Source: Dehalococcoidales bacterium (lineage in GTDB: Bacteria > Chloroflexota > Dehalococcoidia > Dehalococcoidales > UBA3254). Taken from it: DNA of 64,000 nucleotides. Each line of letters opens with the position of its first letter. The first letter of the stretch is position 1. Positions 27,129-35,329 of the stretch are shown here, one piece after another. A program made the translations under genes and the position numbers. Location of the stretch: assembly GCA_016926695.1 (NCBI GenBank), contig JAFGOB010000175.1, positions 1 through 64,000 of the forward strand, written 5' to 3'. The notes beneath the pieces were generated by a model that worked only from the letters and a program-made list of their open reading frames with translations, ran no database searches and was not told the DNA's origin.

Positions 27129-27749
27129 TTATATATGACTGTAAATAACGAGTATAACGGTGAGATCGGCCGCCGCATGAGAAGCCAGTGAAGGCAATAA
27201 GCCGCTGCTCTTGCAGTTGGACCAGCGCCAGAACCAGGCTCCCAGCACCAGTACTGCCAATACCGCGAACCGCCAGACCGGTCCCACTTTATCTCCCAGT
27301 ACCATTATGTGATAGCCCGAGAAAAATATGTCATTAAGAATTATACCTTTGCCTTCATGGGGGAGGAAGCCCCTCCAGAAATATTCCTCAAACCAGGGAT
27401 TTACCAGTACGAAGTAAATAATAAAAGGAATCCATGTTTTATCCGTCAGCCCTATACTATGAAGATAATAGCCGATATCGTCCGGAATGGAGAGAACAGG
27501 CCATAGAAGATAAAGAAGCAGACCGCCGGCAGATCCGAAAAGAGTGGTAACGACGGGAAGTAAGCGGCTGTCGCTGCGTATAAAGGATCTAAATCCGACC
27601 GGTTCCCTCGATAATAGCACGTTCACAGCCATACAGGTATGATAGGCCAGTATGGCGGCCCAGGCATTATGAAATACCAGTAAAGACGGTCCGAGTGTGA
27701 TATAAGGAATCAACGGACCGGTTATTTTTTTGAGGATGAAGTCTTTCAA
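27129..27749 (-). CDS. CPBP-family intramembrane protease-like protein
   Basis: A 206-residue membrane protein with about six hydrophobic helices. It carries the CPBP/Abi triad motifs: EE at 121-122 with R126 (WFEEYFWRG), a FSGYH segment with H147, and SHAAADL near the C-terminus. Members are Rce1-like glutamic proteases or bacteriocin-immunity proteins. The proposed start is a TTG without a clear ribosome site, so the true N-terminus is uncertain. It lies just upstream of the epimerase gene in the same direction and may be co-transcribed. Confidence 0.7.
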   Translation of the reverse strand: MKDFILKKITGPLIPYITLGPSLLVFHNAWAAILAYHTCMAVNVLLSREPVGFRSFIRSDSRLLPVVTTLFGSAGGLLLYLLWPVLSIPDDIGYYLHSIGLTDKTWIPFIIYFVLVNPWFEEYFWRGFLPHEGKGIILNDIFFSGYHIMVLGDKVGPVWRFAVLAVLVLGAWFWRWSNCKSSGLLPSLASHAAADLTVILVIYSHI

Positions 27750-27949
27750 ACGTTGTCTGCTATAAATAGGATTTGTTACCCGTTTCTGTTTCTCTCAGTA
27801 TATCACCTGAAAGACTGAATAGCTGTATCGCTCTGATTTGCTGATGGTAACCGGGTATATAAGACAAATCTGAGACGATGCGTATGCTATAATGATGCTG
27901 TGATGCGCCGTGCAATTGCGTACTGTATCGTATCAATGGAGAAAATACC

Positions 27950-28804
27950 ATGCAACCGAAAAATGATTTTGTTATCCGTACCATGAATCATCTGGAACTT
28001 GAATTGGCTGTTAATTTTGCTAAAAATGAGGGCTGGAATCCGGGGATTGATGATGCTGAATGTTTCTATCATACCGATCCCGAGGGATTCCTGGTCGGAA
28101 CACTGGACAACCGTCCGGTGTCTTTTGTTTCGGCGGTATCATATGGAGGAAAGTTCGGTTTCATAGGTTTTTATATCGTAGAACCGGAATTACGCGGCAG
28201 AGAGTACGGAATATTAATGGGATTGGCCGCCTTAAAGAGGCTGGAGGGGCAAAACACGGGGATTGACGGTGTACTGGAAAAGGAATCCGTCTATGAGATG
28301 TTTGGATTCAAGAAGGCCTACCGCAATATACGTTACGAACATTTCCCGTTATCTAAGGATGCAGCGGTATTACCGGAAATGAAGAAGTTGACGGAGGCAG
28401 GACCTGAGATTTTACAGTATGACCGCCGGTGTTTTCCGGCAGAAAGACAGGTTTTTCTCCAATACTGGCTAAAACAGCCGCATTCCTTCGCGCTGGGATT
28501 TGTCGAGAACGGCCGGATTAAAGGTTATGGTGTTATCAGACGCTGTTTTACGGGATACAAGATCGGACCTCTGTTTGCAGATGACGCCTCGATTGCTGAA
28601 AGCCTGTATTTTGGCCTGACGGCCAAAACGGAAAAAGGCTCACCGGTCTATCTGGATGTTCCGGAGGTCAATTCCGGGGCTGTGAAACTGGCGGAAAAGT
28701 ACAATATGAAAGAGGTCTTTGCTACCGCCCGCATGTATTCTAAAGGGCAGCCGGACATCGCACTGGACAAGGTTTTTGGCGTCACCTCGTTTGAGCTGGG
28801 ATGA
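27950..28804 (+). CDS. GNAT family N-acetyltransferase
   Basis: A 284-residue two-domain protein. The N-terminal GNAT half has the acetyl-CoA loop ELRGREYGILMG (about residues 83-94, R-x-x-G-x-G type with a Glu variation), then an MFGFKKAY segment. The C-terminal half (about 145-284) resembles the second GNAT-like fold of this two-domain family. GGAG lies about eight bases before the ATG and a TATAAT box at 27888-27893. The substrate is unknown. It diverges from the CPBP gene. Confidence 0.78.
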   Translation: MQPKNDFVIRTMNHLELELAVNFAKNEGWNPGIDDAECFYHTDPEGFLVGTLDNRPVSFVSAVSYGGKFGFIGFYIVEPELRGREYGILMGLAALKRLEGQNTGIDGVLEKESVYEMFGFKKAYRNIRYEHFPLSKDAAVLPEMKKLTEAGPEILQYDRRCFPAERQVFLQYWLKQPHSFALGFVENGRIKGYGVIRRCFTGYKIGPLFADDASIAESLYFGLTAKTEKGSPVYLDVPEVNSGAVKLAEKYNMKEVFATARMYSKGQPDIALDKVFGVTSFELG

Positions 28805-28929
28805 CCTGTATCAGCTTCTGCCAGTTTTACATGGAAAAAGATATAATCACTGATAAAATGCACAGCCGGGCAAGGGGATTTTCAGTATATCTGGCATGGT
28901 TTAGGTGCTCTGTTGACCTGCTTCTCTTT

Positions 28930-29730
28930 TTACTGCGCCCTCATCAGGACGATGCGCCATTCCGCGCCGTGCAAAGCGAAAGTATCCCATATTGCTTCTT
29001 TGTTTACCGCAGAGTCCATAAACCGGTAATATCCCGTGCCTGAAGTCTTCTCCGACACTTCTCTGCCTAATTCCAGGAGCTGAGGAAAGTCCTGGTACAT
29101 AGGGTCAACAAAGGTGTTTCTGCCTATCTGGTCCGCATCCATTTCATATATTATACGCCCGTCAGGCTGCATGAACATTACCGAGAAATTACCGTGTTCC
29201 GTACGTGAGACGATATCACGGATAAGGACCTCCGGTCTGAGAAGTACGCTGACCGATCCCGTTATACCGTTTTCAGTTGAGAACACAGGGTATTCCATGT
29301 CAGCCGCTTCAATGCCTTCAACCGATCGGAAATTACAGCTCAGCACGGGCTTTAAGGTGCGAAACAGGCGAATGACCTGCTCCTGGTCGCTGATATCCGC
29401 ACCTTCGGCTATTTTATATTCATCCGGTTCCACTGCAACGATAATGCCGTTCCGGTTAACGGTGCAGGTATCCACAGCGTAGGGGCGTTTATCGAGTAGT
29501 CCTGCCAGGATTTTCCGGGCATGAGCACCGGCCGGATCCAGCCCCGATAGTTCTCCGGCAGCGTTGGCAAGGTCACGGTCCAGACCGTTCATCGCTGACT
29601 GCAATTCCTGCTGTACCTGATCCAGTACTTTCTCTGCCTCCTGTTGTGAAGCCGGTTTACAGGCGCAGAACGAGCCGCAAAAGATGGTTAACAAAAGGCA
29701 CATAAAGACGGTACATTTCAGGCGGTTCAT
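28930..29730 (-). CDS. Cache-like sensor lipoprotein
   Basis: A 266-residue exported protein. Its signal peptide ends near C24 (SFCAC, an imperfect lipobox). A coiled-coil stretch (about 30-75) is followed by a Cache/PAS-like extracellular sensor domain: VNRNGIIVAVEPDEYK, ISDQEQV, a GSVSVLL strand, and a C-terminal WRIVLMRAQ. It has no transmembrane output domain, so it is an orphan sensor or ligand binder. A signalling partner could be the Cache-HAMP-PP2C protein 4 kb away; this is inference. Confidence 0.65.
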   Translation of the reverse strand: MNRLKCTVFMCLLLTIFCGSFCACKPASQQEAEKVLDQVQQELQSAMNGLDRDLANAAGELSGLDPAGAHARKILAGLLDKRPYAVDTCTVNRNGIIVAVEPDEYKIAEGADISDQEQVIRLFRTLKPVLSCNFRSVEGIEAADMEYPVFSTENGITGSVSVLLRPEVLIRDIVSRTEHGNFSVMFMQPDGRIIYEMDADQIGRNTFVDPMYQDFPQLLELGREVSEKTSGTGYYRFMDSAVNKEAIWDTFALHGAEWRIVLMRAQ

Positions 29731-29764
29731 GATCGGGTACTTTACCTTTCATAATGTATTGCTG

Positions 29765-30700
29765 TTAGTGTAGGGGGTTTCTGGTAGGCACGATGGTAAC
29801 CTGACTGCCGGGTATGTTGCTCTCCAGTTCGTGTTTCATTTCATCAATATTATTTTGAACATCGGCCATCTTGCTTTCCGGATCGAACTCAAGAAGGAGT
29901 TCGACGTAAACATTGTTGCCCGACCTCCTTGAGTTGACGCCATGGATGGCTTCATAAGCATTGAAATGGGTAGCCAGCGATCTCAGCACGATAAGCTGGA
30001 GAGAATCGCTTAACGCACGGTCGAGCAGGTCGTATACCGATGAAGAAATCACACCATAGGTAGAAAAGATTAGCACACCCAGCATGACAATTGAACCTGC
30101 CGGATCGATATAGACTGCCCAGGAGTAGTTTCTGAAAAGAAGACTTAAACCCAGTGACGCCACCACGCAGATTGTTGAGATAGTTTTAACCTGGTATAGT
30201 CGCCAGAGCGATTCCATCATAGGTGAGTTGGCGCTTTTAGCCGTTTTATAGCTCTGCCACCAGAGCCAGCCGTTGAAAAGCGCAGCCAGGGCTGAAAAAA
30301 ACACACCAATGCCCAGACCCATCGCGTGTATTTCCACCGGATTCTGGAAACGATCGATAATCTGGTACAGGATAATAATAATAGATATCAGCATTACCCC
30401 GGCTACAACCAGGCTGGACAGGTTTTCCATTTTACCGTAGCCGTAGTTGTAGACTGCGTTCTTGCCCTTGGCTATTTTCTGTATCGTCATCCAGGAAAAG
30501 AAAATGGCAAAAACCACGCCTACATTTCTTAGGAGGTCGGAAAATACCGTCAGTGAGTTGGCCACTATCACAATCGCAATGGCCGGAAAAAGTCCGATTA
30601 TGCCGAATAAAAGACCTGTCAATATTGACCGCTGTTTTGATTCGTAGCTGCTTTTACTGGGAGAAAAGAATCCTCTTATGAACTTGATTATTTTCTGCAT
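29765..30700 (-). CDS. Cation diffusion facilitator-like protein with altered metal site
   Basis: A 311-residue membrane protein with the CDF layout: six helices (about 20-225) and a C-terminal cytoplasmic alpha-beta domain (about 230-305) with VNSRRSGNNVYVELLLEFD. The usual helix-2 ligands (D-x3-D in an ADAxHSxxD context) read FSDLLRNVG, keeping only one Asp. The helix-5 H-x3-D motif reads SLWRLYQ. Zinc or iron export by the usual site is therefore doubtful. It could be a degenerate or repurposed carrier. It is intact and well read, so it does not look like a pseudogene. Confidence 0.72.
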   Translation of the reverse strand: MQKIIKFIRGFFSPSKSSYESKQRSILTGLLFGIIGLFPAIAIVIVANSLTVFSDLLRNVGVVFAIFFSWMTIQKIAKGKNAVYNYGYGKMENLSSLVVAGVMLISIIIILYQIIDRFQNPVEIHAMGLGIGVFFSALAALFNGWLWWQSYKTAKSANSPMMESLWRLYQVKTISTICVVASLGLSLLFRNYSWAVYIDPAGSIVMLGVLIFSTYGVISSSVYDLLDRALSDSLQLIVLRSLATHFNAYEAIHGVNSRRSGNNVYVELLLEFDPESKMADVQNNIDEMKHELESNIPGSQVTIVPTRNPLH

Positions 30701-31020
30701 GTTTTTGCCTGGTCCGTTATTGGTCTTGAAACGTTTGACTTTAAAGTAATTATAAGAGAAAATAAGTAAAAATCACAAGTAGGCTGTTTCATCCCGGTCT
30801 GTGAACTTAAAATTACCTCTTCTTCAGTTTTTAAACCGGTTTTTTATCGGACTGTTTTACTCTCGAACTGATTAAATACCGATATATGGATCATTAAAAT
30901 ATGCAGACTAGTGTAGTGTCAGTTAATTAAGTTTAAAGTGTTCAGCGCGCTTTTAGCTTCATGCTACTGTAAAGCTGTTTATGAGACACTACACTGGCGA
31001 TACGGGGAGAACCGGACTGA
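30701..31020. other. Gap holding MITE copy 1
   Basis: A 320-bp region without a gene between divergent genes. Its right third is the 86-bp element at 30910-30995, which ends 25 bp before the hydrolase start. The rest is AT-rich and unremarkable. Confidence 0.65.
30910..30995 (+). mobile_element. MITE-like element, copy 1
   Basis: 86 bp bounded by perfect 11-bp terminal inverted repeats (AGTGTAGTGTC and GACACTACACT). The reverse complement of 59548-59633 aligns without gaps, 73 of 86 positions matching by hand. No coding capacity. No clear target duplication was found. Confidence 0.75.
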
Positions 31021-31890
31021 TTGAGTGGAATAATTGAAGGCAATATTACTGTTGGATCTAAAAATATCTGGTACTCTGTTTATGGCCGCGCACAAAAGGG
31101 AGTGCCTCTGCTAGTTATTCACGGCGGTCCGGGTTTTTTGAGTATGCCGCAGGTGGTAAGCGACCTGGCTTTTGAACGACCGGTATATTTTTACGATCAA
31201 CTGGGCTGCGGGAAGAGCGAAAAAGCCGGTGATAAAAGTTTTTATGCGCTGGACTACTACGTGCGGGAACTGAATGAAGTGCGGCAAAGACTTGTTCCGG
31301 ACAGCGTGATACTGATGGGTTTTTCCTGGGGTACTGCTCTGGCCAGTGCCTGGGTGCTTAAGATGAAACCGGAAAAAGTGAAAGGCCTGGTACTATGCGG
31401 CCCTCTACTCAGTACACCACGCTGGGAGTCCGACCAGCGGGATAATATTGCTCATATGCCGGGAAACATCCGTAAAGCTATAGAAGATGGAGAAGCCAGG
31501 GGTGAGTATTCCCAAAGTTACCAGAATGCCATGATGGAATACTACCAAAGGCATGTTTGCCGGCTGGAACCCTGGCCTGATTTTTTACAGGAAGCCTTAT
31601 CAATGCTTAATATGGATGTTTACCGGACCATGTGGGGCCCCAGTGAATTTACCGTTAGCGGTTCACTTAAATATCTGGATCTGGTGCCCGCACTGAAAGA
31701 CATCCAACAGCCTGTCTTGCTGGTATGCGGCGACCGGGATGAGGCCGGCGTAAAAACGGTCAAAGACTTTCAAACGGCGTTCCCCAACGCTCAGATGGCG
31801 GTTATTCCCGGTGCCTCGCATTTGCACCACATCGAACAGCCTGAAATATTTAAAGCTGCTGTATCCGGCTTTTTGAAGACAATAAAATGA
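31021..31890 (+). CDS. Prolyl-aminopeptidase-like alpha/beta hydrolase
   Basis: A 289-residue S33-family protein. The oxyanion motif HGGPG is at 34-38, the nucleophile elbow GFSWG has S102, the acid is in GDRDEAG (about 238-240) and the catalytic His is in ASHLHHIE (about 267). A cap region lies at about 135-200. It probably cleaves an N-terminal proline or a small ester or amide. It starts at a TTG, with GGGGAGA about 11 bases upstream. The MITE lies immediately upstream and could influence its expression. No signal peptide, so cytoplasmic. Confidence 0.83.
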   Translation: MSGIIEGNITVGSKNIWYSVYGRAQKGVPLLVIHGGPGFLSMPQVVSDLAFERPVYFYDQLGCGKSEKAGDKSFYALDYYVRELNEVRQRLVPDSVILMGFSWGTALASAWVLKMKPEKVKGLVLCGPLLSTPRWESDQRDNIAHMPGNIRKAIEDGEARGEYSQSYQNAMMEYYQRHVCRLEPWPDFLQEALSMLNMDVYRTMWGPSEFTVSGSLKYLDLVPALKDIQQPVLLVCGDRDEAGVKTVKDFQTAFPNAQMAVIPGASHLHHIEQPEIFKAAVSGFLKTIK

Positions 31891-31936
31891 AATTACATTT
31901 CTCTTGACGAGTGATTCAAGAGCTTGGTCTTTTCTT

Positions 31937-31986
31937 AAGGTCACAGCCAGCTTCTTCCTTTACGTAAAAGCCTGCCCCGTGACCTT
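31937..31986. terminator. Hairpin between convergent genes
   Basis: The stem AAGGTCAC (31937-31944) with GTGACCTT (31979-31986) is followed by TTAT on the plus strand; an inner CTTTACGTAAAG palindrome lies in the loop. Confidence 0.5.
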
Positions 31987-32019
31987 TTATCGACACGGGG
32001 GAACACGGGAGAAGGATTT

Positions 32020-33495
32020 TTACTTGCCCAGCCCGCTGGCCTTAATCGCGTACTGGTAAATCTCCTTGCTGAAATCAAAGGCAATCTCCACGTTTTCCAT
32101 CTCGACCTCGGCATTATTGATATATTGCAGCCGCAGTACATCCCCATTGTGGATTTCGGGTAAAATCCCTCCGAAGAAGAAACCCATCACCTCCATCGAT
32201 ACGCAGTAACGCTGTACAGCCGGATGGGAGAGCGGAAGATCGAGAAAGATACAGTCAATGCGCTTGGAACAGAGTTCCTTCAAGCGGAATTTTACCAGGT
32301 CTTCAAGGTCTTTTCCGTATTCGACAACCCTCATGAATGCCCGGCTGGCTTCCGTTTGAACTTTGATATTGACCTGGGACAAATCCGGTAGCTCGGGGAT
32401 ATCGGCGGATACGATATTCCTGCGCATGTCCAATCTTTCGTAGATCCTGCGCATTATTCCGGCGTGATGCGGCGGCAGATATACATCCCTGACGGGTTCA
32501 TTGTTAAGACGCGAATAAAATAGTATGATCGGACGGCGTTTGCTGTCGCCCTCTCCCTGGATGTCCTTGAAATACATGGTAGCCGGGGTAAAACCAAGCA
32601 ATGCCCCTGTTTCAGAGGCTCCATCCGAGAGCGCTACCTTTTGAGAGTAGGTATGGACTGTTACCGCCTCGCCGTATTCTCCCAGCATGCCCTGTTCATG
32701 GTTATAGTCTCTGGAAAACCGTTTGAGCTTCTTTAAAATACCTTGGCCCCTGTAACGGGGATCAACTATGGCCTGTCCGGATTCACCGACAAGGGTCTCG
32801 GGGCTATCTTTACTCATCGCCAGATGGCCTATTATTTCATTCTCAGGCGTTACCGCTACCACGGAAATCATTAGTCCGCTTTCAATAAGCTCACGCACTC
32901 TTTCGGGAAAGTAGAAGTTGTCGGTTGAATAGGTATATCCGTAACAACGGTAGGCGCAGCGGGCAAGACTCAGGGATTCCTCCGGTCTCATAAGCCTTAT
33001 GGTAATATCCGCCTCCGTTAATTTGGGTACAGCCTGAAGGTCTATCCCGGAAAGACGCTCATGCTCCTCACGGATATATTTCTCCAGCTCTTTTTCAGGC
33101 ATATTCTTGACGATTTCAACCCTTTTTCCTCTGCGGCCCTGATTAATAAAACGGACCTCATCGGCGAAGGCCTTCATAAGTACCATACCCAGTCCGGATT
33201 CCTGTCCTTCATCGAACTTTTTGAAATCAAAGGGCAAGCCACGGTCCTCAATCCCCAGAACAATTTGGCCGGGACGCCGTTCCAGTGTGATATCGTAGCT
33301 GCCGATTTCTCCTTCGAAAGCATGCTCGATCACATTAACACAGGCTTCTTCAACCACCAGCTCAATGCGTCCCGCGTCCTTTTCTTCCAGACCGAGTTTA
33401 TTTGAAAAGTCCCGAATGAGAGACAGTGCTCCGGGAAGAAGATCGATACGTGCGGGAAGGGTCAACCGTATCACTTGATTATCCGGATTGCTCAT
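32020..33495 (-). CDS. RsbW-type ATPase fused to a GNAT acetyltransferase
   Basis: A 491-residue two-part protein. Residues about 1-140 form a GHKL/RsbW-like kinase domain: N-box VEEACVNVIEHAF, G1 DRGLPFDF and G2 SGLGMVLM. Residues about 165-330 form a GNAT domain (IRLMRPEESLSLARCAYR, IVDPRYRGQGILKKL with the acetyl-CoA loop). The remaining 160 residues look like a second GNAT-like or accessory domain. It may phosphorylate a STAS protein and acetylate a partner. The ATG at 33495 is chosen because AGGAG lies six bases upstream; a TTG six bases earlier is less likely. The combination is uncommon. Confidence 0.8.
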   Translation of the reverse strand: MSNPDNQVIRLTLPARIDLLPGALSLIRDFSNKLGLEEKDAGRIELVVEEACVNVIEHAFEGEIGSYDITLERRPGQIVLGIEDRGLPFDFKKFDEGQESGLGMVLMKAFADEVRFINQGRRGKRVEIVKNMPEKELEKYIREEHERLSGIDLQAVPKLTEADITIRLMRPEESLSLARCAYRCYGYTYSTDNFYFPERVRELIESGLMISVVAVTPENEIIGHLAMSKDSPETLVGESGQAIVDPRYRGQGILKKLKRFSRDYNHEQGMLGEYGEAVTVHTYSQKVALSDGASETGALLGFTPATMYFKDIQGEGDSKRRPIILFYSRLNNEPVRDVYLPPHHAGIMRRIYERLDMRRNIVSADIPELPDLSQVNIKVQTEASRAFMRVVEYGKDLEDLVKFRLKELCSKRIDCIFLDLPLSHPAVQRYCVSMEVMGFFFGGILPEIHNGDVLRLQYINNAEVEMENVEIAFDFSKEIYQYAIKASGLGK

Positions 33496-33590
33496 TTTCA
33501 ACTCCTGATTAAAATATAAGACTGGTACATTTTAATGGTTTACATATAGTTTATCAACCCTGCCGGCTTATTGTTTTTACTCGTTGACTG

Positions 33591-33619
33591 TTGACGACAT
33601 GAACAGGGTATGATATGTT
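33591..33619 (+). promoter_or_regulatory. Promoter of the PP2C-NMT1 pair
   Basis: TTGACG (33591-33596), a 17-base spacer, TATGTT (33614-33619). Transcription would start near 33626, too close to a GTG at 33632 and consistent with the TTG start at 33653. Confidence 0.45.
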
Positions 33620-33652
33620 AAGGGCAATCGTGTGATACGTCAAGGAGGCGGG

Positions 33653-35329
33653 TTGAAAAACCGGTTGAAACTAAGCATAACTACCAAGCTTTTGTTTTCT
33701 TTTCTATTACTGATTGTACTGTTATTGGTAGTTCTCGGTTTTTTTACCCTCTCCAAGATGAACCAGATGGGACGGGATGCCGAAAGAAGCAGTATTTCTC
33801 TTGGGGCTGCCGCAATAGCCGACGGTACCAGAATTCTTGAAGTGGTCGGAGAGACCAGGATCAAGCAGAAAGCGCTTGATGTGGCCAAGCAGGCCAGTTT
33901 ATATTTCGAAAGGCAGACCATAAACAATCCCGAGCGCCTGATAGCTTATCCTGCGCTGGTGAATATCGCTCTTCAGAATGTTGGTGAGACTGGTTATACC
34001 TGTTTGTATGAAAAATACACGGGTATCATGAGAATCCACCCCAATCCCCAGCTTGTAAACTATGACATGCATAACCTGGAAAGAAATAACGTTTCATGGT
34101 GGAGGGTATTCGGACCGAGTATGGACGGGGCCGATTCAAGCGGGTATTACCAATGGCAGGATGACAATGGAAATTTAGGTGAGAAGTTTATGTATATGAC
34201 CTCCGTTGAGGGCACACCTTATATGATAGCAGCATGTATATATGTTGATGAGATGTCCAAGCCTATCATGTTGATACAGAACAGGATTACTGTGGAAACT
34301 GCCGAAACAACGGACCATCTTCAAAATATGATTGATAATACCCGTAAAATTTTCATAATATTTTTCATTATTATTCTTTTCGTAGTATCAGCCGGGGTAA
34401 TATGGTTGTCCAGGACAATCACCCGGCCGATAAAAGCCCTGGTAAAGGGGTCTGAGGCGATAGGGCAGGGGAATCTTGAATATAAGGTGAACATCAATTC
34501 AGGTGACGAGCTTGAAGAGCTGGCAAATTCTTTTAACAGGATGTCGACGGACTTGCAGAAATATACTACCGAGCTCAGGCGTACCACTGCCGAAAAGGAA
34601 CGCGTGGAAAAAGAGCTGGAAATAGCACGCGGAATCCAGCAAAGCTTTTTACCCGAGTCTCCTCCTGAGGTTGATGGCGTAGATATGGCGGCGCTGAATC
34701 TGCCCGCCAGGGAAGTCGGAGGGGACTTTTACGATTTTATCCCCATCGGTGCTTATAAGTGGGGCCTTGTGATTGCTGATGTCTCCGGAAAGGGTGTTCC
34801 GGCAGCATTGTTTATGGCCCTCTCAAGGACGCTTGTTCGCGCAAATGTGAACGAAAATGTTACCGTTTCCGAGGCAATCCGTAAATCCAACGACGTAATA
34901 TCCGAGAATGACAGGTCGAATATGTTCGTGACATTGTTCTATGGGGTACTTGATCCCCGTTTGATGATGCTGACATATGTCAGCGCAGGGCATAATCCGC
35001 CTATTATGCTGGGACAGGGCGGAAATGAAATAGTCCTGCTTAAAGCCAGAGGAGTTGCACTTGGGGTTATCCCGGATATCACACTGGAAGAAAAGGAGAT
35101 CAAACTCGACCACGGTGATGTGGTTGTTCTGTATACCGATGGCGTTACCGAGGCCATCAACAGTAGTGAAGAGCAGTTCGGCCAGGATAGGGTCATCGCT
35201 GTTACGGAAAAATACCGCCATCTTTCGGCTTCGGAGATTATGGAGCATATCAAACAGGAAGTGTTAGATTTCAGTGAAGGGCAGCCCCAGTTTGATGATA
35301 TAACTCTCCTTATTTTGAAAATAAAATGA
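33653..35329 (+). CDS. Cache-HAMP-PP2C (SpoIIE-type) phosphatase receptor
   Basis: About 558 residues. A short cytoplasmic start and helix 1 (about 10-32) are followed by an extracellular dCache-like domain (about 35-230; GETGYTCLYEKYTGIMRIHP is readable), helix 2 (about 233-258), HAMP (about 258-312), a short coiled coil with EKELEIARGIQQSFLP, and a PP2C/SpoIIE domain (about 345-555) with metal motifs GGDFYDF, ADVSGKG, SAGHNPP and TDGVTEA. It should dephosphorylate a STAS antagonist when its sensor is triggered. TTG at 33653 is preferred over GTG at 33632: AAGGAGG lies four bases before it and the GTG has no ribosome site. The downstream gene overlaps by four bases. Confidence 0.85.
   Translation: MKNRLKLSITTKLLFSFLLLIVLLLVVLGFFTLSKMNQMGRDAERSSISLGAAAIADGTRILEVVGETRIKQKALDVAKQASLYFERQTINNPERLIAYPALVNIALQNVGETGYTCLYEKYTGIMRIHPNPQLVNYDMHNLERNNVSWWRVFGPSMDGADSSGYYQWQDDNGNLGEKFMYMTSVEGTPYMIAACIYVDEMSKPIMLIQNRITVETAETTDHLQNMIDNTRKIFIIFFIIILFVVSAGVIWLSRTITRPIKALVKGSEAIGQGNLEYKVNINSGDELEELANSFNRMSTDLQKYTTELRRTTAEKERVEKELEIARGIQQSFLPESPPEVDGVDMAALNLPAREVGGDFYDFIPIGAYKWGLVIADVSGKGVPAALFMALSRTLVRANVNENVTVSEAIRKSNDVISENDRSNMFVTLFYGVLDPRLMMLTYVSAGHNPPIMLGQGGNEIVLLKARGVALGVIPDITLEEKEIKLDHGDVVVLYTDGVTEAINSSEEQFGQDRVIAVTEKYRHLSASEIMEHIKQEVLDFSEGQPQFDDITLLILKIK

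Noticed and set aside
29765..30700. Pseudogene call for the CDF-like gene
   Set aside because: The frame, helices and C-terminal domain are intact; only the metal ligands differ.
30910..30995. Operator or small RNA instead of a mobile element
   Set aside because: The same 86 bp occurs inverted at an unrelated locus, where it overlaps coding sequence, which fits a mobile repeat better than a regulatory site.
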